Assembly (NCBI GenBank): GCA_963930775.1
Contig: OZ005697.1
Span: forward strand, 6,532,292-6,596,291
DNA: 64,000 bases
DNA from: Cliona cf. orientalis
Taxonomy: Eukaryota; Porifera; Demospongiae; Clionaida; Clionaidae
Reading direction: 5' to 3'
Shown: one piece after another, positions 10,701-22,030 of the stretch
Layout: each line of letters begins with the position of its first letter
Position numbering within the stretch: position 1 is the first letter of the stretch
The notes under the pieces: model-generated
The model's input: only the letters and a program-made list of their open reading frames with translations
Database searches by the model: none
Told to the model about the DNA's origin: nothing
Translations under genes and position numbers: made by a program

Positions 10701-11315
10701 TTGATGTATACATGTACGTGAATCCCCTTGATGACACAGCAGAATGAAGGAAAAGAATAATAGGAAAATCAGTGTGCATATTAATGATCATGCGATTATC
10801 AAACATAATAATATTATTATAAAGAGCTATCCAAGATTAATAGTATGGGGCTCAAAATAGGGATATAGCTTATAAGACCTAAAGTTCTAGATTTGCTGCC
10901 CGCTGCATACATGTATATTATTATTATTATGCTTTCTTTATTATATTAATAATTATTATCATCCTATAATATAGCTACCTTAAATTCTCACTCCCTCTTA
11001 TTCCTTGCAGGAGCAGGCAAATGCTCTGACATGGCAAAGATCCTGGGAACGTGTGAGTATATAATAATATTATAATAGCTGCTTGTGTGATTAGCCTCAT
11101 ACCCAGGCTCTTTCTCCTCCTCAAACGGCCTGGGTACGAGGCTAGCTACTTCTGTGGTATTATCCGAGGATCTGCAGTGGTAAAACCTGTATATTCATGC
11201 ACTGTTTTCTATCAATATACTATAGGATCTCAATGAGGATAGAGCAGAAAAATGTAGCATATTAGTAAAGCTATGGGAGAATAAAGCAAAACAGTATAAT
11301 ATGAAGACGATTTAA
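7708..11315 (+). CDS. Micro-exon coiled-coil gene, copy 1
   Basis: Exons read from splice consensus and from comparison with copy 2: 7708-7767 (start ATG; MESEVFFGPETRREFEERLF), 9115-9135 (REVEELD), 9497-9517 (AESTNHF), 9598-9621 (DEMKRLDR), 10064-10180 (39 residues, begins ELEWIQHQL), 11011-11052 (EQANALTWQRSWER) and 11226-11315 (begins DLNEDRAEKC). Every internal exon is a multiple of three and every junction is phase 0. The product (about 124 residues) is charged and probably coiled-coil; I do not recognise the family. In the last exon the frame meets TAA where copy 2 continues, apparently after a small indel. A further GCAGGCACGTGCACAC acceptor-like block near 11418 could begin another exon. 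No signal peptide is seen. Confidence 0.55.
8431..8868. mobile_element. PIF/Harbinger-like MITE (438 bp) in intron 1 of copy 1
   Basis: Ends GGCCACTCCAAGTCAATCAT and its near-complement ATGATTGATTTGGAGTGGCC are flanked by TAA on both sides (8428-8430 and 8869-8871). The orthologous place in copy 2 lacks it, which confirms insertion. The TIR and 3-bp TAA duplication fit PIF/Harbinger MITEs. No ORF is present. Confidence 0.75.
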
Positions 11316-12544
11316 AGAAACTGGAGTCTATATACAGTATATTATGGATGTGAGTAGCTATAGGGAGTGACTCTATGGAATAGTGCTAATACCATGATAT
11401 TGTATATGATACATGCAGGCACGTGCACACTTTCTTACGAGAATTTTTTATCACCATTATAGCCATTATTATTAGTATTCTGTGTATGCCACTATCAGTG
11501 ACAGCGCGGACCATGCATGCACTTGTGATAGTGGCATATATAATATAATAATTATTATTATGGAAGCTAGCAATGTTTAATGCTGTTCAACAATCAGTAT
11601 GATTATTATTAAGGTGAAGCAGCAGGTTTTCAACAATGTATCATAATTCACCATTAATTTTGAGGCGATTTTGGTCGTCTCAGTTTGTGTATTGACACGA
11701 ATCATTGAATAAGAAAATACCGATGGGTATAGCCCTGCACATAATATTCTGAAAAGACACCATTGATATAGATACAGTTACCACAACTGTTTGAAGGAGG
11801 TCTATGATGAAGTGCACAAGGCCAGAGTTAATTAGTTTAATGCTTATAGGTCACCTGTCATACTATAAGGATACTGTTCATGACCACCCATGGAATGTAT
11901 AGTGCATTGTGCTCCCTGAAGCCAAGCAAGTCAACTAGCTTATCAGAGTATGAAATTACTATGACTACCCATGTATACAGTGGGCATGAAAGTGAGTGAT
12001 TGAAGTGGTTGCAAAGTGGTAATCGATCTACATGAAGTAAGTGAAGTGGGAATTACCGTGCAGAAAGTACAAGAATTGTTTTTATGAAACCTCAAATTGT
12101 GTAACAGATGTTATCATGCATGAATGACTGACTAGCTATATGCAACTATGCATGTATATATTTCATCAGTGCAACGCAGGTAATCCAAGTTGGGTTTATA
12201 GTACTGACAATTAAGTGCGGTACCATAACTCATTGCATTTATTTAATATGTCATGCATGATTGTATAGCGTGAGTTAACATCAGTTCTATGAGAACTTAA
12301 CCAAAATTAATTATTGCCATTTTAACTGTTGAGTGTTACTATTGCTTTTACAGCTGTTCTGATGACCATATTATAGCTAGTGTATACATCTGTTTACTTA
12401 ATAAAATCTAGTAACATTACAACTGTACTCAGTTAACTAATGTCATATGGTATAGGGTATATGCATATGTACATATCCTATAAGCAAACAAAGTTACATA
12501 ATAAGCAGATATTAAGGATAACTGGATTGCCAATAATAAAAGAC

Positions 12545-12720
12545 TTAGTGTTGAAAGTACAATGAGTTGTTCATACCAAATTATCCTTATATTAAGTATT
12601 CTATCCCAGAGGCAGTGGTCAAGTATGATGCCAATATCTTTGTTCCTGCATGCTGCTGCCACTATATAGTCTTCACTTGTAACCCACACCAGGCTTCTCT
12701 TAAAGGAAGAGAAAAATATC
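12545..12720. repeat. Dispersed repeat shared with 29700-29900
   Basis: Blocks GAGTTGTTC..ATACCAAAT, TCTATCCCA.AGGCAGTGG and GAAGGA.AGAGAAAAATATCC recur in the same order at 29750-29910. The adjoining inverted module (12735 onward) also follows in both places, so this is the left part of one larger repeat. Confidence 0.65.
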
Positions 12721-12734
12721 CAGGACCTTTATAT

Positions 12735-13465
12735 AGGTTGAAAACACGGTGTACAGCCAGCAAACAAAGGAGACTTTGTCACACTTTGAGCACTCAACAA
12801 CAAAGTCCTGCTCAGTGGCGATTGTAGTATCATAATGTTGACACAGAAAGTATATTCAAAATATTTTGTTACTTTCTGTGTCAACATTATGATACTATAC
12901 AATCGCCACTGAGCAAGACTTTGTTGTTGAGTGCTCAAAGTGTGACAAAGGCTCTCCTTTGTTTGCTGGTTGTACACGTGTTTTCAACCTGATCACTGTA
13001 ATTCAATATCCTACCCATTCAAGTCTTCATGACAACAAAGTACTATTTGTGTAGTTAATTTTTATCGTCCTTATCTTTCTCCTAGTACTTTGTTATCAGA
13101 CTTGAATGGGTAGGATATTGAATTAGTGATCAGGTTGAAAACACGTGTACAACCAGCAAACAAAGGAGAGCCATTGTCACACTTTGGGCACTCAACAACA
13201 AAGTCCTGCTCAGTGGCAATTGTAGTATTATAATGTTGATACCGAAAGTAACACGTTTAGCTAATTTTTATCATCCTTATCTTTCTCCTAGTACTTTGTT
13301 GTCAGACTTGAATTGGTGAGATATTGAATTACAGTGATCAGGTTGAAAACAGGGCGTAGCTATATAGCCAGCAAACAAAGGAGAGCCTTTGTCACACTTG
13401 AGCACTCAATAACAAAATCCTGCTCTGTGGCGATTATAGTATCATAATGTTGACACAGAAAGTAA
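12735..13465. repeat. Alternating inverted copies of a ~120-bp module
   Basis: A module containing GCAAACAAAGGAG, CACTCAACAACAAAGTCCTG and CATAATGTTGACACAGAAAG occurs at 12735-12852 (minus), 12868-12985 (plus), 13125-13250 (minus) and 13320-13465 (minus). The first pair forms a near-perfect fold-back around 12860. The second fold-back is centred near 13062, with GAATGGGTAGGATATTGAAT arms. In module orientation the consensus can encode EQDFVVECSKCDKGSPLFAG, but individual copies have indels. Confidence 0.85.
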
Positions 13466-13759
13466 CAAAATATTTGTGCAGCTAATATAATTTTGTCGTC
13501 CTTAATTATCTTTCTTCTATAATATAGTAGATCTATTACTCCAAAAATGGGCGAGATATCGAATTATAGTGATCATCTTGGAATAAGTAGATCTAAAACA
13601 AGGAGTACAAAATTAAATTGAATTATAGCTATACTGATCAATTTTGATAACTTTCTCTGGTTTCTCTCTAGTCTCAGTGGAATTATTTGTCTTTTCATAC
13701 TCTCTCTGGAAGTTTTAAATTCCCCTCCTTTCCCTCTCCGGTCCCCTCCCCCTCCTCTT

Positions 13760-13786
13760 CCCCCCCCCCCCCCCCCCCCGCCCCCC
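13760..13786. repeat. Poly-C tract
   Basis: Twenty C, one G, then six C, directly after a C/T-rich stretch. Confidence 0.95.
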
Positions 13787-13865
13787 ACTCGTAGAGAAGA
13801 ACCGCCCCCGACTTCCTTCGTGCAGACTGTATATAGCGAGCTATACCTTAGTAAGGGATATATAC

Positions 13866-14356
13866 GGTGGCCCAGAAGGGCCATCCATCTTTGCAATTTT
13901 TCAAAGTTACATTTTGTAAACTTGCAGTGTTTTTCAATTTTGCATTTATGCAAACATGCAGTCGGTCAATCAGGCACTTTTGCAAACTTTCTGTTTCAAG
14001 TACTAGCTAATTGCATTCAGTAACCCAACAGTAAGGGACATACAGTAAGATCTAGTGAAAACTATGATGTGTATGCATAAGAGATGCACATTATAATAAC
14101 CATGGCGCACACTACAATGTCATATATAGCAGCACCATTATAGTCACATCTATTGACATCACTCAAGTACACACACACAAGTTGGCTATAATATTGATAA
14201 CCTTATTGTGATGACATAAGCTCACACCCCCTGTCATCAAGGCGGCATCAACATCGAGGCCAACTTGCACTATTTGTATCAATAATTATTATGGCACCAT
14301 TCCCATTTCAAGTTGATAAACCAATAATGGATTTCTTTGCTTCTGTGTGTGTGTGT

Positions 14357-14393
<37 letters not shown>

Positions 14394-14582
14394 GGGGATC
14401 TCATGGCATACACTTCACAATTTTCACCTGCTCTTAGACTTATAGTTTTCAAAAGTGCAAGATTGAAAAAAATACAACTTTGTAAAAGTACAAAAATAAT
14501 TATTGAAAAAAATCCAATTTTGCAAAATGTAACTTTGAAAAATTACAAGATGGATGGCTCCTCTGGCTTCTGGGCCACCGTA
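13866..14582. mobile_element. Inverted-repeat element containing a 36-G run
   Basis: GGTGGCCCAGAAG and GGCCATCCATCTT with CAATTTTTCAAAGTTACATT on the left are matched in inverted order on the right (AATGTAACTTTGAAAAATTA, AAGATGGATGG, CTTCTGGGCCACC). Internally TTTGCAA/TTGAAA words repeat and extend to 14765. The arms are about 55-60 bp. Small ORFs here are produced by the TTTGCAA-type words. Confidence 0.65.
14357..14392. repeat. 36-nt poly-G tract
   Basis: An uninterrupted run of 36 G preceded by (GT)n. It is capable of G-quadruplex formation. The true length may be uncertain in any assembly. Confidence 0.9.
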
Positions 14583-15167
14583 GGTTTGTACAATGCACGT
14601 GCATCTCCAATACATATTTTTACTGAATCTTATAGCTGATCGGGTTTGGGTTGTCAAAAATAAAGGTTTGTAAGAGTGCAATGTTGGCAGACTGCATGTT
14701 TGCAAAAATGCAAAATTGAAAAAATACAAGTTTTCAAAAGTACAAGATTGAAAAGCAGCAAAATTCAACTTTGAAATATGCATAGGCAGTGAAAGCATAT
14801 TGAATGTGAGGGGGCCATGGCCAAGATCCACGCACTTTGCGCGCGCGCGCAAATTTTAAGCCACGCCCACTAGTTAGCGATAACGCGTCCGTGAAAATGA
14901 AGGAACAACGATGGACAACAAGCAAAATCAGTCGATTTCAAGAAAAGCAACAATGAAACTAGCATATTTTTGACTCAGAAATGATCGATATTAAAAAGGC
15001 TATTGCAGACTGGTAAAATTGACAGGTTCATTGTATTTTGCTTTATAGTAGCTACAAGGTAAAAGTGGGTGTGTGAAAAGTTTGCATCACTGCTCTGGTA
15101 AACAAAGAAGGTCGACCTTTATCAGCAGAAATTATTATTTTTTTCTCCATTTTATTTATGCAAAGCA

Positions 15168-18100
15168 ATGGACACACAAATAACAGAAATATGTGCTGAG
15201 CTGGAAATAAAAGATCTAGAAGAAACAGTAGAAATATGTGCTGAGCAGGAAACAAAAGAAGAAACAGTAGAAGTAGTAAACAAATTTGATTCAGAAGAAG
15301 AAAAAAAAGAAGCAAAAGAAAGGAAAGAAAAGCTATTTGTAAGTTAATTAAGCAATAATTTAAAAATTGATCTAGTTCATGAGTAGCTAGTGGCCTGTTA
15401 GAAACTAGATAGCTACAGGCTGCATGATGTTTACTATAATAATAATAATAATTATACAAGCTAGCTAAATTATAGCTATAGCTACTTACCTAAACCTTGA
15501 CAGATGTCTCTTGCCTTATAATAATATAATTATAGTTCGAGTACAGTATATTACATCAGATGAGCCCAGTGTTTAATTGAATAACAATTTGTATGACATA
15601 TGCTCAATGACATAACATTGATAACGCAGTAGCTTGAATTCCTTTCAAAGCAGTTAATATTTGATCCAATAATTATTAATTAATAAACCCTTAATATTAA
15701 TATTATCGATAATTTTGGTAAACTAAATTACGACTTCAGAAAATGACATTATCATGCATGGTTGTATACAATAATAATATTATAATATTATGCTGGCCAG
15801 CTGCTGAGATGGATATAATTACCTTGGACTCACATTATCTCCCCAGTAGCAATTATTTATACTTTTCTGTGGTTATGAGGCAATTGTGGGGTGAAATTAT
15901 GATGCAACCTATGAGGTAATTATGAAAAAATCCAGGGCCTCGCTGTAGCCTTTCTGGGACTTGAAAATCAGTAAATAATATGTTACAGTAGAGTATCTTA
16001 CGTGCGTGTATCCAGCGAATACATTACAAGCTGAGCACTATACTTTCTCTGACTCAGAGAAGTACTGTTGGTTGAACTTCACATGTTTTCTTGGCTTACG
16101 TATACTGCCGTGGATAAATAAAGCTAGCCTTGCGCTATATATATTATAGCACGCATCATTGTCACAAGGGGCTGGCCCGCACAAGACTGCAGCAGCGTGA
16201 CCAACCTGAAGTTCGGAAGGAATACTGTGCTGTCGAGTTCGTCTCTGTGATTGAAGCATCGAAACTTGTCGCTATCAAGGTTGAGAGTCGATCTTAGAGA
16301 CGCCATCTCCATGATTTCTTGGGCGAGCATACACTGTGCAGCTACTGGGGAGATGGTCAAGTGTTCATAATATTATATATTCATGATAGCATCAAACAGC
16401 AGGGTGCATGGGCCAACAGTGATATTAATTATAATTATTATTATTGTTCTATAATAATTATTATTGCTATTAATATTCCTTTCACATGCAGAGAGAAATA
16501 GAGGAGTTTGATGTAAGTATCTTAAATACATTTATGCATAATTATGAACATTTATAGCTAAGTAGCTATAATAATATTATTACTATTATGCCTCCTATCA
16601 GCTGAACAGTGTGATGATGATAGAAGTGCATGCTGTCATAATAATTAATTTCATTAATTGTGCCCATTATCTTTTGTTGTTTGCAGGCACAGACCACTTA
16701 CCATTTTGTAAGTCAGTGTTAATTGGCCATCGTATTAAAATTATTATAAAGAACAACGTATTGTATTAATTATCTCATTTACAGGATGAAATGAAGAGGT
16801 TAGATCAGGTAGGTCATAACTTAGTCTAGCTACATTACTGAGAGCATAACATAATACTGGTACTCTTGGTAAACAATTTCAATTGACATAATATTAACAG
16901 CTGTAACTACACTGCACATGTAGATAGCCACAAAGCCAAGCATGCATGCATTGTACACTATCTGCCAACCATTACGCATGCAGTGGTGTGTGCGTGCATG
17001 GCTTCTCTATCATGATTATTTTGCAAGTGTTAATTGTCACATGCTGACACGAAATCTAGAAAGAGTACGTATCAATTATTATTAGCTGCATGTACTATAG
17101 GCTAAGTAAGTGCATGTACGTGGTGTATAATTCACTCTTGAGGTGTATGGCTCATCTTTTGCATTTGGGTATTGCTTTACAGGAACTAGAGAGGATTAAA
17201 GACCAGCTCCAGAAAGCAACAGATAGAAACACAAAGAAACAACTCGAACATGAACTATCTATAACACAAGTTAAGAGGAATATTGCTGAAGCATACAGAG
17301 TAAGATAATAAGTGTTTGTTGATTAACTGTGTGTACCTCATGTTATACAATGTCATGATAAAAGGGACCACTACAGAGAATAAAGAATCTGAGTTACAGC
17401 AGATTTGTTAATAATACTTAACCCACAGGAACTATAGGGCATGCAATTATAATATTATTATTTACCCTTTTTGGCAATCCTTAAATCAAGGGCCATTATA
17501 GCGTAATCACCGTGCACTAGCTCCCTTCTGTTTCAATAAACTACAAGGAGGAATTCAATTAGGTGATAAAGGGTGGTCTGATCATGTGACAATGCAGACA
17601 ATGGGGAGATGCCAAGGGCGTAGCCAGCCCATGAACATTGATATGGCTGAAATGCATAGCTAACTGAGAAGATGCTTAACTTTGTATACAGCCAAGATAA
17701 CACAACCTCAAAATAAGTTATCTTGTGAAGGTTGGTGTGGCGAGAGCCACACCTTGCCATACCCTAGCTGCGTCTGACTCACTGGGAGATGCTCTGACTC
17801 ATACTCAAATCCAGGATGCTTCTTTTAATAAAGACTCAGTGTCCTTGAACACACGTCTTATAAATAGTTCCATTATGTGGCTGGATTCACAAGATATATA
17901 TATAATAATATATGCCAGCCACCTAAACTTTTTGGCATGCATGATGCACTCCCTATCAACGAATTCTGCCTATCCCTGACCGAAATTGAAATTAAACGGT
18001 GGGTGGGAGGGGTAAGTTTGCCAGCTGCCGTTCACAATAATACTACATGTATAAGCTTATTCAATAGCTTCACAATTGTTGTGCAATAGCTGAATAGAAA

Positions 18101-18866
18101 GCACATAATTCCATTGCTGAGTATTGCTGTAATTAACTATTATAGTATGCCATAACTCTCCACTTGCACATAAACACTTGCATGCAGTGTGTGTGTGTGT
18201 TGAGAGTAGATGTACACATACGTGAATCCCCTTGATGACACAGCAGAATGAAGGAACAGAATAATAGAAAAATTAGTGTGCATATTTAATTTAAAGATCA
18301 TGCGGTTACTAGCAAGCATAATAATATTATAAAGAGCTATTAAAGATTTACAGTAACTATGGAGCTCAAAATCAATGTTAGTAGGGAATAGCTTATAAGA
18401 CCCAAAGTTCTGCTGCCCATTGTATACACGTATTTATATCTTCCAATAATTATATTAATTATCATCCTATAGCTACCTTCTCACTCCCTCTTATTCCTTG
18501 CAGGATCAGACAAATGCTCTGACATGGCAAAGATCCTGGGAACGTGTGAGTATATATAATATTATAATAGCTATTTGTGTGATTAGCCTCATACCCAGGC
18601 TCTTTCTCCTCCTCAAACGGCCTGGGTACGAGGCTACTTGTCACAGTGTGGTATGATCCAAGACTGTATAGTCCATTCACTATAGTGTATAGGATCTGCA
18701 GTGGTAAAACCTTTATTCATGCACTGTTTTCTATCAAATACTATAGGATCTCAATGAGGATAGAGCAGAAAAATGTAGCAAATTAGCAGAGGAAAGCCAG
18801 AAAAAAGTAATAGAGTATGGAAACGTTTTAAAGGAACTGGAGTCTGGGCAGTATGGATGTGAGTAG
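15168..18866 (+). CDS. Micro-exon coiled-coil gene, copy 2 (best preserved)
   Basis: Exons: 15168-15338 (57 residues from ATG, acidic and lysine-rich, ends ERKEKLF), 16492-16512 (REIEEFD), 16687-16707 (AQTTYHF), 16785-16808 (DEMKRLDQ), 17183-17299 (39 residues, begins ELERIKDQLQKATDRNTKKQ), 18504-18545 (DQTNALTWQRSWER) and 18747-18866 (39 residues then TAG, begins DLNEDRAEKCSKLAEE). All have AG/GT flanks and all junctions are phase 0, giving about 171 residues. Heptad-like spacing of Leu/Ile predicts a coiled coil; there is no catalytic motif. Exon 1 contains an internal duplication (ETVEICAE/EICAELE). A GGAT|GTGAGT donor could replace the last-exon stop, so the 3' end is uncertain. I do not recognise the family. 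Confidence 0.6.
15838..16353. mobile_element. TIR repeat inserted in intron 1 of copy 2
   Basis: It begins TCTCCCCAGTAGC and ends GCTACTGGGGAGA and is absent from copy 1 at the same place. Internal blocks (TTTCTGTGGTTATGAGG, GAGAGTCGATCT, ATTGAAGCATCGAAACTTG) also occur at 28640-28870, 27570-27680 and 29530-29640, so this is one member of a dispersed family. Confidence 0.65.
17677..17722. other. Micro-inversion in intron 5 of copy 2
   Basis: TATACAGCCAAGATAACACA followed by ACCTCAAAATAAGTTATC is the reverse complement of the collinear copy 1 sequence at 10580-10619 (GATAACTTATTTTGAGGTTG then TGTGATCTTGGCTGTATA). Flanking blocks remain in direct order. Confidence 0.7.
17723..18180. repeat. 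Insertion of unknown type in copy 2
   Basis: About 460 bp are present in copy 2 but not copy 1, immediately beside the micro-inversion. It has short open frames without a recognisable domain. It could be a transposon fragment; no terminal repeats were found. Confidence 0.5.
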
Positions 18867-19227
18867 CTATAGGGTGTGACTCCATGGAATAGTGTTAATA
18901 CCATGACATTGTATATATACATGCAGGCACGTGCACACTTTCTTAAGAGAAAGTTTATCACCATAGCCAATATTATTAGTACTGTGTATGCTACCATCAG
19001 TGATAGCGCGGACCACTTGTGACAGTGGCATAATAATTATTATTATTGAAGCTAGCAATGTTTAATGCTGTTCAACAATCAGTATGATTATTATTAGGTA
19101 AAGCAGCAGGTTTCTAACAATAATATGTCATAATTCACCATTAATTTTGGCGCGATTTTGGTCATCTCAGTTTGTGTATTGACACGGATCATTGAATAAG
19201 AAAGTACCGATGAGTATAATATATAAG

Positions 19228-19590
19228 CAGGAGCATATGAGCCGCCCGAAGGGTGGCGAAGGAGCGTCCGACTACCGTAGGTATGGCTGTAGTATGTGTT
19301 AGGCGAAGTACTTAAGACTACACTTCCTTATTTGGAACGTGCAGCTGGTGTGGTGCATAGCAGATTATTTTTGTACAAGCCATACTGTACTAGCTAATTG
19401 ACTTAGTTTGTAGTGTGGTTGTAGACTGTGTACTACGGGCAGTGGTATCACTATGGAGCTTAACCAATGAAAATACCCTGCAGCTGGTCACTCCATATAA
19501 GGTAAAGCATTGCTGATGAACTTCGCCTAACACATCTGACACGCAGTTGGATGCTCCTTTGCCGCCCTTCGGGCGGCTCATATGCTCCTG
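19228..19590. mobile_element. TIR element with 7-bp target duplication (363 bp), copy 1
   Basis: Ends CAGGAGCATATGAGCCGCCC and its complement (GGGCGGCTCATATGCTCCTG) are flanked by ATATAAG at 19221-19227 and 19591-19597. The site is empty in copies 1 and 3 of the triplicated locus. A related element sits at 49016-49405. No ORF is convincing, so it is non-autonomous. Confidence 0.85.
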
Positions 19591-19652
19591 ATATAAGCCC
19601 TGCACATAATATTTAAATCTGGAAAGACACCATGCATTAATATAGATACAGT

Positions 19653-19856
19653 TTCAGCGAACTTCTTGATTGGGTATTCGTCATATTGATAGCTGCGAGC
19701 TAGATCTTGTTACACTAATCCGGCATTATTTCTCTCAATGAAAAATAATAATTCATTAATTATTATTTTTCATTGAGAGAAATAATGAATTATTATTTTT
19801 CATTGAGAGAAATAATGCCTGATTAGTGTAACAAGATCTAGCTCGCAGCTATCAAT
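19653..19856. mobile_element. Fold-back insertion in copy 2
   Basis: ATTGATAGCTGCGAGCTAGA with TCTTGTTACACTAATCCGGC and an AATAAT-rich core is followed by its inverted copy ending at CTATCAAT. It is absent from copy 1. AGATACAGTT and AGATATACAGTT flank it. Confidence 0.7.
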
Positions 19857-20634
19857 AGATATACAGTTACTACAACGGTTTGAAGGAAGTCTGTGATGAA
19901 GTGCACAAGGCTAGTTAACTAGTTTAGCCCAACTTAGGTTACCTGTCATACTAATAAGGATACAGTTCATGACCACCCATGATTATGGAATGTATATGTG
20001 CTGATTAAAAGTGCTCCCTGAAGCCAAGCTATTATACAAGTCAACTAGCTTATCAGAGTATGAAGTTGCTATGACTACCCATGTATACAATGGGCATGAA
20101 AGTGAGTGATTGAAGTGGTTGCAAAGTGGTAATCGATCTACATGAAGCAAGTGAAGTGGGAATTACCGTGCAGAAAGTACAAGAATTGTTTTTTATGAAA
20201 TTTCAATCTGTATAACAGATCTAGATGTTATCATGCATGGATGACTGACTATGCATGTATAATTAAGTGTAACGCAGGTAATCCAAATTGGGTTTACAGT
20301 ACTGACACTGTTACTGGAGTATGGAAGCCGTGGAGGGAATAAATGAAGTCTATCTGTTAGTGTACATGTGTTCTATGAGGCTAGGGATATAATAATTATT
20401 ATAGACAAAGTCTTGTATATTATGTAGTTCACTCATGTAGTTCCTTATACACATGGCATTTGTGCTAGTTGCAATTCCTTATGTGTGAAGCTTGCACTAT
20501 AATTTGTCCAACTATTTACATGCATGCATCACAGATAAAAATCATTTTTACTTTTTAGACTACTAGTCATATGGCTGCTTTTCATTTTATGTATAGGTCA
20601 ACTTCAATGCATATCAAAAAGTTTTGTACTACCA

Positions 20635-21155
20635 GTGATCATGCTTACTAGTGTGCTAACACAATAAAGATGGTGTGAGTAGGCGTGACTGGCTGTGATT
20701 GACGCCTCCGTTCTACGTATCCTCCACTGTATTGTATTACGAAGGAAGATTTCCGAATGTCCCAGCTTCTGAACGAATTGGCAGAAAGGCCATAATAGAT
20801 GAGATCACCGCTCCTGTTCCCTGTGAATCTCCGTTCTTTCAGGTTCCTGATGGTGCCCTATTTTTTTTCTTGCAAGCCTCTGTACTCGAGATATTAACGC
20901 GGAAAAGCGGGACACTCCCGATTTTTCCATATATGCTAATATTAAATTTTTGCGCAAAATCGGCAGAGAGACAAAGCTCCTCCTACTTGTATGCTTGGTA
21001 TTGGTGCATAGCTAGTGATGCAAAGAAAGTGATGCTGGCCTATTTTTTTTTATATGGTGCACCTGGAAGCAGAAAATGGCAAAGAACAAATCTATTTCCA
21101 TAGAGATAATACACTGACTGAATGTGTCATTTGTGTGAAAAAGTGTGAGCTTGAG
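20635..21155 (+). other. Insertion with a 134-codon open frame
   Basis: Copy 3 is continuous across this point (GGTCAACTTCAATG then GACAAGCATG) whereas copy 2 is interrupted, so about 520 bp were inserted here or lost from copy 3. It contains an open frame at 20699-21103 that begins at a TTG, not ATG, and has no recognisable domain. I consider the frame unproven. Confidence 0.4.
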
Positions 21156-21764
21156 CAAATGATCACCAACTTATTGATATGTATAAAATTTAATGACAAG
21201 CATGTTTTCTGACTATAATAACCATAGTACTGTTATCTGTTTCCAGATAGTTTGGGTACCATAATATTATATGGTTTGCATAATTGCCACTTGAGCGGCT
21301 CTAGCTAGCTCAATTAGGTATTATTAAGTGTGCATTTGTCAATTCACATTTTGAAAATTTGCATCAAAGTTTACAGTGAACTTCACATTAAAAGATCATT
21401 GAGTGCACATGTGCATTAATTTTATGTCCACTCAAAATTTGAAAATTTAGCCACATCAAAGTTTGCAGTGAACTTCACAGCAGAGATTGCCCAAAATGCT
21501 GCATTCAAAGCTTATGTTTGCAGATTACATTCATGTTTGGAGGTCACATTGCATCAAAATTTCCACAAATTTTCACATTGAAAACTGAAGTTAGGTGGTT
21601 ACATTATTGTTTGTAGGTCACATTGAGTATCATTATTTTGACACAAAATAAGCTTCATAAGCTAAAGTATGGGGATCAAAAATTAATGTTAGTAACTTTA
21701 TGCCATGGGGATACCTTATACGGCTGACCAGTACTCGCCTTGTGGCGGACCAGCCAGGCTGCCC

Positions 21765-21873
21765 TGAAATCCAATTACGAGCTTTTTAACTGCAACAACT
21801 TTAATATACGTTATTGGAGCTGGAATTACCGCGGCTGCTGGCACCAGACTTGCTCTCCTGGACCAATTGTTCC
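21765..21873 (-). pseudogene. 18S rRNA fragment (530-loop region)
   Basis: The plus strand reads ACGAGCTTTTTAACTGCAAC, AACTTTAATATACG, TTATTGGAGCTGGAATTACC, GCGGCTGCTGGCACCAGACT. This is the reverse complement of the universally conserved small-subunit rRNA segment around GTGCCAGCAGCCGCGGTAA. Only ~110 bp are present, with changes such as an extra TGGACC before AATTGTTCC, so this is a displaced fragment and not an rRNA gene. Confidence 0.85.
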
Positions 21874-22030
21874 TGCTACTAACCTACCTGTTTGCGATCA
21901 GTCAAAATCCATTCTACCACATGAAAGCTGCATGAGACCACAAAAACCCGCTGAACTCCAGTTGTAGACCTCACAGCATGCAATGATGTCAACTATGAAG
22001 TCAGGGAAGGAGTGCATGGTGTAACCTACC

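Larger units (their letters stand above)
7640..12420 (+). repeat. Triplicated locus, copy 1
   Basis: This is the first of three head-to-tail segmental copies (also 15090-21260 and 21640-25180). Exons, intron blocks and long downstream non-coding blocks (for example GTTTGTGTATTGACACGAAT and CATGACCACCCATG) keep the same order. Intron similarity as strong as exon similarity indicates DNA-level duplication, not retroposition. Confidence 0.85.
15090..21260 (+). repeat. Triplicated locus, copy 2
   Basis: Second segmental copy, the most complete one. Relative to copies 1 and 3 it carries insertions at 15838-16353, 17723-18180, 19228-19590, 19653-19856 and about 20635-21155, plus a ~40-bp inversion at 17677-17722. 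Confidence 0.85.

Noticed and set aside
13573-14639. ORFs passing through the poly-C and poly-G runs
   Set aside because: Their length depends on homopolymers encoding Gly runs; there is no domain outside them.
14424-15459. Minus-strand ORFs of 135-142 codons
   Set aside because: They are shadows of TTTGCAA-type repeats and, at 15052-15459, the antisense of exon 1 of the coiled-coil gene (giving a Leu/Phe-rich artefact).
18879-19015. Extra exon after exon 7 (ARAHFL..ISDSAD in copy 2)
   Set aside because: A TACATGCAG acceptor exists and the frame is hydrophobic, but its phase does not match the exon 7 donor and copies 1 and 2 diverge in frame.
20699-21103. 134-codon ORF
   Set aside because: It begins at TTG rather than ATG, lies in an insertion, and has no recognisable motif. 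Kept only as part of the insertion.
21765-21873. Real rRNA gene
   Set aside because: Only ~110 bp of the 18S region are present, with an internal insertion and no flanking rRNA sequence.
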